Shown: positions 1 to 10,932 of the stretch, piece by piece
How the letters are laid out: each line of letters opens with the position of its first letter
How positions within the stretch are numbered: the stretch's first letter is position 1
Origin: Streptomyces tuirus
GTDB taxonomy: Bacteria; Actinomycetota; Actinomycetes; Streptomycetales; Streptomycetaceae
DNA length: 64,000 nt
Assembly (NCBI GenBank): GCA_018195615.1
Contig: JAGTPG010000001.1
Coordinates: 1 to 64,000 of the forward strand
Direction of reading: 5' to 3'
Made by a program: the position numbers and the translations under genes
Notes under the pieces: model-generated
The model's input: only the letters and a program-made list of their open reading frames with translations
Databases searched by the model: none
Told to the model about the DNA's origin: nothing

Positions 1-1425
1 AACTTCGCGGGGTCGCTGACCAAGCGCGTGCTGAGCTTCGCCTCCCGGTTCGAGCCGTGCGTGGACACGCTGACGTTCCAGATCGTGGGCAACTTCGTGC
101 CCTGACGTTCGGGGCCGTGGTGCTCTGGCGCTACGAACCGCTGCTCGTCATCGGACTGCTGGCGATGATCGCGCTGACGGCGGTGCTGGTCGTGCCCCTC
201 ATCCGGCGCCGCCAGCGGCTGGTCCACCAGCGTGAGGAGGCGATCGCCCGGGTGTCGGGCCATGTCGCCGACAGCCTGATGAACATGGACACGGTGCGGG
301 CGTTCGCCGCCGAGGAGCGCGAGGCCGCCGAGCACCGCTCCCGCGTCGCCATGTCACGCCGGCTCACCCTGCGGTCGTGGGACTACGGCAACCTGCGCAT
401 CGACACGCTGGTGGCGCCGATGTCGGTGCTGACCAACGCGGTGGGCCTGCTGCTCGCGGTCACGCTCGCCGGGGGCGCGCACGGTGTGGAGGCGATCGTG
501 GTGGCCTTCACCTACTACAGCAACGCCACTCGGATCATGTTCGACTTCAACCAGATCTACCGTCGGCTGGAGAGCTCGATGACGGAGGCCGCGCAGTTCA
601 CCGAGCTGCTCCTGACGCCGCCGGCCGTGCTCGACCCGCCGGAGCCGGAGCCGTTGCGGCCCGGGCGGCGGACGTCCGCTTCGAGAAGGTGACCTTCGCC
701 ACGGCGGCGGGCGGCCGCTGTTCGAGGGACTCGATCTGGACGTGCCGAGCGGGGCGAAGCTCGGCCTGGTCGGCCGGTCCGGCGGCGGCAAGACGTCCCT
801 CACCCGGCTGCTGTTGCGGATGACGGACATCGACGGCGGCCGCATCCTGGTCGGCGGCCAGGACATCAGCCGACTGCGCCAGGCCGACCTGCGCAACCAG
901 ATCGCCTACGTGCCGCAGGACCCGGCGATGTTCCACCGCACCCTGCGGGACAACATCGCGTTCGCCCGGCCGGACGCCACCGACGCCGAGGTCCGCCGGG
1001 CGGCCGAGGCCGCCCATGTCACGGAGTTCGCCGACGCGCTGCCCGACGGCTTCGACACCATGGTGGGCGAGCGCGGAGTGAAGCTGTCAGGCGGTCAGCG
1101 CCAGCGGGTCGCGCTCGCCCGGGCGATCCTGCGCGACGCGCCGATCCTGCTGCTCGACGAGGCGACCAGCGCCCTGGACTCCGAGAGTGAACTCCTCGTC
1201 CAAGAGGCGCTGTGGCGGCTGATGGAGGGGCGGACCGCGCTCGTGGTGGCGCACCGGCTGAGCACGGTCGCCACCATGGACCAGCTCGTCGTCCTCGACC
1301 GCGGGCGGATCGTCGAGCAGGGCACGCACCAGGAGCTGCTCGCGATCGACGGCGCCTACGCGAAGCTGTGGCAGCACCAGTCGGGCGGCTTCCTGGACGA
1401 CACGTCCGGGCGGGCCGAGGTGTAG
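1..1425 (+). CDS. ABC exporter, fused membrane and ATPase domains (5' end outside window)
   Basis: This is the C-terminal part of an ABC transporter half with a membrane domain followed by a nucleotide-binding domain. The first 230 or so residues are hydrophobic helices typical of an exporter TMD. The ATPase follows with Walker [10 protein letters not shown] near 770-800, Q-loop (YVPQDP), signature [14 protein letters not shown] near 1085-1120, Walker B ILLLDEAT, and the H-loop AHRLST. The reading frame breaks near 100, 655 and 720, yet the protein is continuous across them. The stop is at 1423-1425 and faces the PKS stop with a 6-bp gap. Its position beside a PKS suggests export of that product or of a lipid, but no substrate can be read from sequence. 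The N-terminus lies upstream of the window. Confidence 0.85.
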
Positions 1426-1431
1426 CGCGGG

Positions 1432-4400
1432 CTAGGCCAGGTCCAGTCTGCTGTGCACCAGGTGTGCGAAGTGGGCCAGGGTGCGGTCGCTGCCCAGCAG
1501 TTCGGTGGCCGCGAGACGGACGTCGAAGTGCTCGCCGGCGCGCACCAGGAACTCGGTGCTCAGCAGTGAGTCCAGGCCGAAGTCCGTCACGGGCCGCGTG
1601 GGATCCAGGTCCTCGGGTCGCTGTGCAGCACGGCGGCGAGCAGCCGGGCCAGGGTCCGGGTGATCGCGGCCCGGGCGTCGTCGGGTGGCAGGGCGGCCAG
1701 TTCGCGCAGCAGGTCCGCGCGGCCGGACGGGCCGGCGATCGCGTCGGCCGGTACGAGACCGGTGAAGCGGGCGGCGGCCAGGGCGGGCAGCAGGCGGCGG
1801 GCGCGGCTCCAGCGGTAGCGGCCGATGCCGGCCACATCGGTGCCCGGCCGCAGCAGGCCACCGGCGGTGGTGAGGGCTTCGGCGACGGTGAGGGGCTGGA
1901 AGCCCCGCTCGGCCATGGCGTCACCGATGGCGTGCCGGGCGACGTATCCGGTCTCGCCGATCGGGCCCATGCCAGAGCGGTGGCGGGCCGCCCCTGGGCG
2001 CGGCGGGCCCGGGCCCGGGCCTCCAGGTAGGCGTTGCCGCCCGCGTAGGGGCCTGGCCGATGTTGCCGACGGCGGCGGCGATCGAGGAGTAGGTGACGAA
2101 CAGGTCCAGGTCGTGGTCCGCGGTGAGTCGGTCCAACAGGGCCGCTCCGGCTGTCTTGGGGGTGAGGACGGCGGTGAACCGGTCGTCGTCGAGTTCCGAA
2201 AGGGGCGCGTCGTCGAGGTGCATCGCGGCGTGGACGACGCCGCGCAGCCGGTGGCCGGTGGCGTCGACCGCTTCGACGACCCGGCGCAGGGCCGCCTCGT
2301 CGGTGACGTCGGCGGCGTAGGCGGTGGCGCGTACGCCGCGCCGGTCCAGGTCCTCCAGGAGGGCCGGTGCCTCGGGGCGGCCCGGCCGCGGCGGGAGACC
2401 AGGGCCAGGTGCCGCGCGCCGTTGTCGGCCAGCCATCGTGCGGTGCGGCACCGAAGCCGCTGAGCCCTCCGGTCACCAGGTAGGTGCCGTCGGCGTCCAG
2501 GGCCGGCGTGCGGAGCGCAGGCTGGACGGGACGGCTTCGTCCAACGCGTCCTCGCTCAGTGGGCCTTCGTCCATGCGATCGAAGGAGATGACGACCTTGC
2601 CGATGTGCCGTGAGTGCTGGAGGACCTGGAACGCTTCCTCCACCCGTGCGGCGGGATAGACCGTGTGCGGCAGCGGCCGGTAGTCGCCGCGCTCGATGTG
2701 GGTGACGACGTCGGCGATGAGGCGGGAGCCGCGCTCGCGGTCCAGCAGGACGGGGTCGAGGTTGAAGCCGATGAACGTCAGGCTGCGGTCGAAGGGGCGC
2801 ATCGGCAGGGTGTTGCTGAGGAAGATGTCCCGCTTCCCCAGTTCGACGAAGCGGCCGCCCGGCCGCAGCAGGTCCAGTCCGTGCGCGATCGCCTCTCCGC
2901 TGAGGGAGTTGACGACGACGTCGACCCCCGGCCCTCCGTGAGTTCGCGGACACGCGGGACGAAGTCCAGACTGCGTGAGTCGAGCACGTGCCAGGCCCCC
3001 AGGCCGCGCAGCATGGCCCGTTTCGTCTCGGTTCCGGCGGTGGCGATCACGCGGGCGCCCCGGGACCTCGCGCACTGCAGTGCGGCCAGGCCCACGGCTC
3101 CGGCGCCCCCGTGCACGAGGACCGTCTCCCCCTCAGCGAGGCGCGCCTGGTCGGCCAGGGCTTGGTGAACCGTCAGGAAGGCGACGGGAAGGTCGCCGCC
3201 TCGGTGTAGCTCACCCGTCGGGATCTTGATCAGGCTGTAGTCGTGCGTGATGCCGTGGGAGGCGAGGGCTGCGGGAAGGGCGCCGCAGACCCGGTCGCCG
3301 ACGGTGAAGTCACGTACTCCGGTCCGACGGCGCAGACGACGCCGGCCCCGTCGGTGCCCAGTCCGCGGCTGAGCGGGCTGTCCTCCACCGCCTCGGGAGG
3401 CAGCAGTCCGTTGGCACGCATGGGGTCGCGGTAGTTCAGCGCCACCGCCCGCAGCGCGACGGCGACTTCACCGGGCCCGGGCCGCGGTACGGCAGTCTCC
3501 CGCCAGACCAGGCGCCGGGCCGGGCCCGGGTCGCGGGCCTCCAGGAGGAACGGCACACCGAGGGGGCGGCGGAGGATCGTCGGCCGGGTGCTCGACATGC
3601 AGAGGGGTGAAGCGGCCGGCCTGGGTGAGGACGACCTCGTCCTCGTCCGCGGCACCGTTCCCGTCCGGGGAGCGGCCCGAGGTGAGCAGCTCAGCGGCCA
3701 GCCGCCGGGCGTCGGCGGCCGGGTCCGTGGTGCGGTCGAGGGAGACACGCCGCAGTCCCAGTGCGGGCTGTTCGTTGGCCAGGGTGCGGGCGACGCCCCA
3801 GACGGCCGCGTCCTCGGGTGTGCGGGGCGTTCCGGGCGGGGAACAGGCCGGTGGGCCGCGTCACCAGCCACACCCGCGGGCTCGCTCGTCGGACAGGTTT
3901 CGGCACGCGGCGGCCAGAGCGCGCAGGACGGCGGCGCGGTGGGTGGTCCGGGCGGTGAGCCGACGCGGGTCGGGTTCGGCCAGGAGCAGGACGATGCGGG
4001 GCGCGGCCCGGTGGGCAGCGCCGCTGTCCAGTCGTCGGTGTCGATCGGGGCGGTCAGGGTGGTGGCCGGGCCCAGCAGCGCGGCCAGTTCCCGAGCGGTC
4101 GGGGTCTCGGCGTCGGTCTCCGTGGCGACGAGCCAGGCCGTGCCCGGCAGTGGCTCGGGGAGGGCCGGTGGGTGCGCCGTGCCCCGAGGTGCGGCGGCCA
4201 CCACGACCGAGTGGTCTTGTGGCCCTGTCTGCCAGGGGCTGGTGAAACCGCACCGTTCCAGCAGCGGGATCCACTCGCCCCTGGGCAGCAGCCGGGTCCT
4301 CGGGCGCAGGGCCCGGTCACCGCGCTTCCACAGCGACTCCTGTCCGCCCAGCAGCAGCGCGTCGAACCGGTCGTGGTGCCGCTCGGTGGCCAGCAGATGA

Positions 4401-7400
4401 CCGCCCGGGCGAGAAGCGACCGCACGCGTCCCAGGGCCGCGGTCAGGTCGGCGGTGGCGTGCAGGGCGTCGCCCGCCAGCACCAGGTCGAAGCCGCCGGG
4501 CGGGAAGCCCTGGACGGCCGGGTCGGCGTCCGGGTCGAGGGTGCGGAAGTCGATGAAGTGGCAGGCGGAGAAGCGGTGCCGGGCGCGGCGAAGGGGCGTT
4601 GGACGGTGCCGTGCAGGTGTAGTGGGTGCGGTCGGCCGGCAGCAGCGGCAGCGCGGCGGCGGTCAGGGCGGTCGTGGTGGCGCCCACCTCCAGGACCCGC
4701 AGCGGACGGTCGGCGGGCCAGTCACGGACGATCCGGTCGAGCAGCGCCTGCACCACCCGGTGGGTGAAGCGGTGGACGGGCGCGGTCTCATGGTGCTGTT
4801 CGAGGAAGCTCTCGCCGGCGGGCGCCGGATCGCCGGGCTCGGTGGTGCCGCGCAGCACTTCGGGCAGCTGCCTCAGCTGACTGTTGATCAGCAGCGCGGC
4901 GGGCCCGAAACGGGGGTGGTCCTCCATCAGGCGCCGCAGTGACTCCTCGGGCCGGGCGGCGATGTCGTCGGTCAGCCGCCAGGTCTCCCCCTCGGCCTCG
5001 GCCAGTCCCCGCTCCACCAGCAGGGCATCATCAGGCGCACCAGCCTGCGGTGCCGGGGCGCGAGGCCCTGACCGACCAGATCGGGGACGGTGAAGGGCTC
5101 GTCCGGGTGGGTCAGCAGGCCGCGCAGGGCCGCCGCCCAGAGTTGCGCGCCGGCCTGTTCGGCGGCAGCGGTGAACTGCTCGTGGCCGCTGCCGTCCAGT
5201 TCCGCGCGGGCGGCGGTGATGCGCGCCCGGCGGCGTCGGCCACCTCGGGCGGAGCGGGCAGCGGGGACGGCGGGGCGGGCTCCGAGGGGCGCGGGGCCGC
5301 GCGCAGGATGGTGCGCTGGACCGTCAGCGGGGCGTGGTCGCCGAGGCGGACGCGGCGGGTGCGGCACTTGTCGATCTCGGCGGTGACGGTGCCATCGAGG
5401 TCCGCGTACGTGATGTCCCAGCAGACCTCGCTCGCGCTGCGATGGCGGCGCCGCAGGTGGACGACGCCCTCCTGCGCCGGGGTGCGCCACACACGCACCG
5501 CTCCGAAGGCCGAGGGCAGGTAACCGGCGGCTTCCCGGGTCGCCTGCCCGGCCAGGGCGACGGTGGCCTGCAAGGGCCCGTCGAGCAGCACGGGGTGGAC
5601 GGTGTAGGCGTCGGCGGGTGGTCGAGCCGGTACCGGGCCAGCAGTTCGCCCTCCCGACGTCGAGGCTCCGCAGGAGCTGGAACGCCGGACCGCACTCCAG
5701 ACCTACGCGGTGGCAGTGCTCGTAGTATTCCGGGCCGGTGACCGTGCGGGGCAGCGTGCCTTGACCGCGGCGATGTCCAGCGGGCCGGGCGGTGCCCAGC
5801 CGGGTGCGCAGCTGGGCGCGGACGACCGGCTGGGCCTCGGCGCCGCGGGTCTCCCGGGTGCTGACGGTCAGGATGCCGTCGTACGGGGTGACGGCGGTCT
5901 GCAGGGCGGCTCCCGCCGGGTCCGGCCACTCGATCGGGAACGGGCGGGAGATCTCCAGATGCCGCACCTCCACCGGACGGCCCAGCGCCCGCAGCCCGGC
6001 CTCGACGGCCAGCTCCACGTACGCGGCGGCCGGCATCAGCACGCTTCCGCTGATCCGGTGGTCGCCCAGCCAGGGCACGAGCTGCGGCTCGACGGTGCCG
6101 TGCCACAGGGGGTGCGGTGCGGGCATGCGCTCACCGAGCAGGGGTGGTCGAGTACTCCGGTGCCGCTGGTGCGCAGGACGAGGTCCTGCGGGGTGCCGTG
6201 CCAGTGCCGGTCGCGCTGCCAGGGGTATGCGGGCAGGTCAGCGACCCGGCCGGGGTGCGGGAAGTGTGCCCGCCAGTCGGCCTCGGCACCTGCCGCGAGC
6301 AGGGCGGCGACCGCAGCCGTGGCCTCGCGCGGCCCGTCCCCGTCCCGGTGCAGCGTCGGCACGTACGTCAGTCCCGTGCGGCGCAGATAGGGCCGCAGCA
6401 CCGGGTGCGGGCCGATCTCCACGACGATGCCGATACCGCTGCCGATACCGTCGTCGGCGAGCCGGCCCATGGCGTCGGCGAAACGGACCGGCTCACGCAC
6501 ATTGCGCCACCAGTACGCCGCGTCGAGCTCCCGGCCGCTCAACGGGGTGCCCGTGACGGTGGAGACGAACGGCACGCGTGCCTCGGCGGGGGTCAGTCCG
6601 GCGAGGGCGGCGCACAGCGGCTTCTCGACGGGGTCCATGGCGCGGCTGTGGAAGGCGTAGTCGAGATCCAGCTCGCGGAAGAACACGTCGCGAGCGGCCA
6701 GTTCGGCACGAGGGCGGTCAGCGCGTCGGGGTCGCCGGCCACCGTCACGTCGCGGTCGCTGTTGACTCCGGCGATCTCGAGTCGCCCGCCGAAGCGCGCC
6801 AGTTCCTCGCGGGCGGCCTCCTCGGCCAGGCCGACGGCGGCCATCCGGCCACGGCCCGCCGTGACGGCCTGGGTACGGCTCCGCTGGGCGAGCACCAGTG
6901 CCGCCTGTTCCAGGGTCAGCGCCCCGGCCGTGTACGCGGCGGCCACCTCCCCCACGCTGTGCCCGGCCACCGCACGGGGCGCAGGCCCTGCGCCGCCAGC
7001 AGCGCGGTGAGGCCCACCTGTACGGCGAACAGCACCGGTTGGGCGATCTCCGTACGGGCCCAGCGTGCCGCGGCGGGGCGCTCCAGTTCCTTGGCGACGG
7101 ACCAGCCCAGATGCGGGGCCAGCGCGGCGTCGGCCTCCTCGACGGCGGCGCGGAAGACGGCGTCGCTCGCCATCAGGCCGGCGGCCATCCCGGGCCACTG
7201 CGAGGCGTTGCCGGAGTAGACGAACGCGACGGCGCCCGCTCGGCCCTGCGAACCACGGCCCCGCGAGACGGCGCGTCCGTGAACAGGCCCGTCAGCTCGT
7301 CGGCTGCCTGTCGCGGGTCGGTGGCCAGGACGGCGGCACGGTGCGGATGGGCGCTGCGCCGCCGTGTGCTGGTGTGGGCCAGGTCGTAGAACTCCTCCGG

Positions 7401-8807
7401 TGCCGCCGCACGCAGCCGCTCGGCCATCGCGCGCTCAGCTGCCGGAGCGCCTTGGGGTTCGGGCGGAGATCACCACCGGCACGGGCCGGTCCGCGGGCTT
7501 CGGCCCGGGCGGGGCCGGAGGCGGGGTACCACGAGGCGTGAGCGTTGGCGCCGCCGAAGCCGAAGGAGTTCACGCCGACCGCGGCCCGTGCCGAGCGGGG
7601 CAACGCCACGCTGGTCACGGTGGGTGCGAGGCCGAGCGTCTCGAAGTCGATGGCCGGGTTGAGCGGCAGGGCGTGCAGGGACGCGGGCGCGGTCCGGTGA
7701 CGGAGGACCAGGATCGCCTTGAGGAGACCCGCCATGCCCGCGGCGGGCTCCAGGTGGCCCAGGTTGGATTTCACCGACCCGACGGCAGCGGGCCGTTGGC
7801 GCGCTCCGCTCCGATGGCCCGGCCGATGGCCAGGGCCTCCGCCGGGTCGCCGACGGGTGTGCCGGTGCCGTGCGCCTCGAAGTAGACCAGGTCGTCCGGG
7901 CCCACCCCGGCCTCCCGGCACACCGCGCGCATCAGCGCCTCCTGGCCTGCGAACTGGGCAGTGTCATGCCGGTCGTGCGGCCGTCGGAGTTGCTGCCGGT
8001 ACCGGCGAGGACGGCGTGGATCCGGTCGCCGTCGGCCACCGCGTCCGCCAGGCGCTTCAGCACCAGCACGGCACCGCCCTCGGCCCGCACGAAGCCGTCC
8101 GCGCCGGCGGAGAACGCCGCGCACCGCCCGCGCCGCGACAGCATTCCCGCGTACGAGAAACCGGCGAACGAGAAGGGATGGCCGAGCACGTTGACACCGC
8201 CGACCAGGGCCACCCGGCTGGTGCCCTCCCGCAGGGTGCGGCAGGCACGGTCCAGGGCGACCAGAGACGAGGAGCAGGCGGTGTCGACGGCCATGCTGGG
8301 GCCGCGCAGGTCGAAGGCGTACGACAGTCGGTTGGCCGTGATGGACAGGGTGGCGCCGGCATGGTGTGGGACTGGTGTGGTCGTCCTTGAGCATCAGGAC
8401 GGTGCCGTAGGCCGGGTCGGAGACTCCCACGTACACGCAGGTGTCGGTGCCGGCGAGCGCCTCAGCGGGGATGGCGGCGTCGTCCAGCGCCACGGCGGCC
8501 ATCTCCAGCAGCAGCCGCTGCTGTGGATCGAGGTGTGCGGCTTCCTTGGGCGAAATGCCGAAGTACGCGGCGTCGAACGAGGCGATGTCGTCGAGGAACC
8601 CCCTGCGGCGGTGTAGCTGCGGCCCGGGCGCACGGCCGCCGGATCGACGAACCGGTCCTTGGGAAACCGGTCCGGCGGCATCTCCCCGACGAGGTCACGC
8701 CCGTCCCGCAGAGCTGCCCACAGCCCGTCCAGGTCGATGATTCCGCCCGGCAGCCGGCAGCCGAGGCCCACCACCGCCACCGACCGGTCGTTCCGCCCAA
8801 CAGCCAT
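1432..8807 (-). CDS. Highly reducing iterative-type type I polyketide synthase (KS-AT-DH-MT-ER-KR-ACP)
   Basis: Single-module megasynthase of about 2,460 residues. KS (about aa 10-422) has DTACSSS, EAHGTGT and KSNLGH. AT (about 530-870) has GHSVGE and YAFHS, suggesting malonyl-CoA. DH (about 890-1165) has the HxxxGxxxxP motif (HRISGSVLMP) and the DGPLQ catalytic Asp. A methyltransferase-like domain (about 1285-1480) has VLEVGATTTALT, a degenerate SAM loop. ER (about 1750-2080) has HGGAGAVG. KR (about 2105-2390) has TGGLSGFG, YSS and YAGGNAY. The C-terminal ACP has DFGLDSLLS. No thioesterase or reductase follows the ACP. The start ATG at 8807 has an AGGGGG ribosome site. The gene carries many single-base frame breaks. 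The domain order matches fungal-type highly reducing synthases. It is divergent from oleA, so the Ole enzymes may take over the chain. The product is unknown. Confidence 0.88.
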
Positions 8808-8889
8808 GCGCCGCCCCCTGTTGCCCTGCTTGTCCGGTCCCCGAGCGTCGGAAGGACACTGCCCGTGCGGCCTGCCGGGCAAGGCCCGA

Positions 8890-8927
8890 TTCACCCGTTG
8901 GCGTGGTCTCCCCCGCAAACGAGTGAA
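8890..8927. promoter_or_regulatory. Inverted repeat in the PKS/oleA divergent intergenic region
   Basis: The 160-bp gap between the divergent PKS and oleA starts contains arms TTCACCCGTT (8890-8899) and AACGAGTGAA (8918-8927). They match at 9 of 10 positions, with an 18-bp spacer. It is a candidate operator serving both genes. No regulator is assigned and it could be coincidental. Confidence 0.35.
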
Positions 8928-8967
8928 CTGCGGATCACAGTGCGTGACCGGCCGCTACGGTGGCGCG

Positions 8968-9993
8968 GTGCTCGAAGCCCCGCGTGCCCGCTTGACAGCG
9001 ACCGCCGTCCACTTGCCGTCCCGCTACCGGACCATGGAGGAGACCCGGGCCGGGATCGCCGCCTCGGGAAGTCCCTACGTACCGCCGCCCGGCCTGCTCG
9101 AGGACGTCACCGGTGTGCGCGGTGTCCATGTGCGCGAGGAGGGCGTGTGCGCCTCGGACCTCGCCGCCACGGCCGCCCGCAAGGCGCTCGCGGACGCCGG
9201 CGTGACCGTCGGCGAGGTGGATCTGCTGCTGTTCGCCGCCACCAGCCAGGACCTGATCGAACCGTCGACCTCACATCTGGTGGCGGCCAAACTCGACGCC
9301 ACCTGCCCGGTGTTCGACGTGACGAACGCCTGCAACAGCGTCCTCAACGCGATGGAGGTGGCCTCCGCGTTCATCGCCACCCGCCGCTACCGGACGGTGC
9401 TCATCGCCTGCGGTGAGGTGGGCTCCATGGTCACGCGCTGGCATGTCCCCGACCACGAGGCGCTGTTGCGGCCATGCCCGGCTACACCGTCTCCGACGCC
9501 GGCGCCGCCATGCTGCTCACCGCCGGACCCGCCGGGACGACGACCCCGGCGTGCTCACCCTCCGGTTCGCCGCGGACTCCACCGCCTGGAACGCCTGCAC
9601 CGTGAGTGGTGGCGGTGCCATGCACCCCCGTGCGTTCGACGACGAGCACCTGACCATCCGGCTCAACGGCGACGTGCTGCGCACGACCGCGGTCGAGGGT
9701 CTGCCGTTCCTGCGGCAGGCGGCGGAACGGGAGTTGGACGCGGTCCGCTCCAGCGCCTTCATCGCCTTCCACCAGATCGGCATGGCGCAGTACCAGGAGA
9801 CGGTCGACAGACTCCCGCTGCCGCCGACCGGTGCATGCCCGCCGTGGCCGAGCACGGCAACTGCGCCGCGGCGTCCCTGCCCCTGCAACTGGTCAAGGCC
9901 CGGGAGACCGACCGCATCGAGCCCGGCGACACCGTGGCGATGATCGGGCTGGCCAGTGGCATGAGCTTCGGTCTGGCGCTGGTGCGCTGGTGA
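8968..9993 (+). CDS. oleA: OleA: thiolase-superfamily acyl-condensing enzyme (KASIII-like)
   Basis: Known OleA joins two activated fatty acyl chains head-to-head in a non-decarboxylative Claisen condensation to give a beta-keto acid, the first step of long-chain olefin or beta-lactone formation. The nucleophile Cys lies in VTNACNSVLNAME. The His is in FIAFHQIGMAQYQET and the Asn in EHGNCAAASLP, so the Cys-His-Asn triad is present. Length is about 342 residues, normal for the family. Three frame breaks (about 9470, 9535 and 9825) almost cancel, so the annotated frame contains a garbled middle that must be read in another frame. GTG at 8968 is preferred, and GTG at 8944 is possible; neither has a strong ribosome site. 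The stop overlaps the oleB GTG. Identification rests on the operon context oleBCD rather than FabH-like features alone. Confidence 0.85.
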   Translation: MLEAPRARLTATAVHLPSRYRTMEETRAGIAASGSPYVPPPGLLEDVTGVRGVHVREEGVCASDLAATAARKALADAGVTVGEVDLLLFAATSQDLIEPSTSHLVAAKLDATCPVFDVTNACNSVLNAMEVASAFIATRRYRTVLIACGEVGSMVTRWHVPDHEALLRPCPATPSPTPAPPCCSPPDPPGRRPRRAHPPVRRGLHRLERLHREWWRCHAPPCVRRRAPDHPAQRRRAAHDRGRGSAVPAAGGGTGVGRGPLQRLHRLPPDRHGAVPGDGRQTPAAADRCMPAVAEHGNCAAASLPLQLVKARETDRIEPGDTVAMIGLASGMSFGLALVRW

Positions 9994-10932
9994 CCGCCGA
10001 GAACCGGCGCCCGACCGCCGCCACGCGCTCCTCCCTGCTTCAGCTGCTGCTGCCCGGATACCCGGCACGCGAGCACTGGCGGGTCGTACCGTCGACGGGC
10101 CAGCACTGCCTCGACGTCGGCACGGGCGAACCGCTGCTGTTCCTGCACGGCAACCCGACGTGGAGCTATGCCTGGCGCAAGCTGCTGCCCACGCTGGTCC
10201 CGCACGCCCGCTGCCTGGCCCCCGACCTGCCCGGACTGGGTCTGTCCCAGCATCTGAAGCCGCCGTCCGACCCGGCGGCGGGCTACCTCTGGCACCTGGA
10301 CCACCTGGACGCCCTCTACGACCATCTGGTCCGCCACGAGGAGTCCCGCGGCAGGGCTGGACATTCGTCGTGCACGACTGGGGCGGCCCGCTCGGCCTCG
10401 CCTGGCACCTGCGCAACCCGGGCGTCGTCTCCCGTCTGGTGGTCCTCAACACCATCGCCTTCCCTTGGCCCGACGGCTACCGCCTGCCGTTCTACCTCCG
10501 CTGGATCAGAGACCACCGGCCGGTGGCCGCCACGGTCCACGCCACCAACGCCTTCGCCCGGGCCACGGTCCGCTTCGGTGTGGCACACCGCCTCAGCCCC
10601 GCCGAGCGGCGCGCCTACCTGCTGCCCCATGCCCGACGGGGCAACCGCCGGGCCATCGTGGAGTTCGTCCGCGCCATCCCGCGGGGCCCCGCGGACGCGG
10701 CCTGGCGGTTGCTCACGCCTTCCGACGGGCCGACGACTTCGGAGGGCTGCCGATGCTCATCGGCTGGGGCATGCGTGATCCGGTCTTCACACCGCGGGTC
10801 CTGGCCGAGTGGACGCGCCGGCACCCGCATGCCGTCGTCCACCGCTTCCCGCGCGCCGGCCACCTGGTGATGGACGACGCGGGCCCCGAACTCGCCGGGC
10901 ACATCCGCGACTTCCTGCGAGGATCACGATGA
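9990..10932 (+). CDS. oleB: OleB: alpha/beta hydrolase of the haloalkane dehalogenase type, beta-lactone decarboxylase
   Basis: OleB removes CO2 from a cis-beta-lactone to leave a cis-olefin. The sequence has the HGNPTWSYAWR oxyanion-region motif, the nucleophile Asp in VHDWGGPLG, and a C-terminal His in RAGHLVMDD, as in haloalkane dehalogenase folds. Length is about 314 residues. Frame breaks sit near 10345 and 10715. GTG at 9990 overlaps the oleA stop (GTGA), and its own stop overlaps the oleC ATG (ATGA), so it is translationally coupled on both sides. Its presence argues that the pathway goes on to a hydrocarbon rather than stopping at a beta-lactone. Confidence 0.85.

Noticed and set aside
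8968..9993. OleA as a plain FabH initiating enzyme of fatty acid synthesis
   Set aside because: No fabD, acpP or fabF neighbour; it is coupled to oleB, oleC and oleD, and its catalytic surroundings match OleA-type enzymes.
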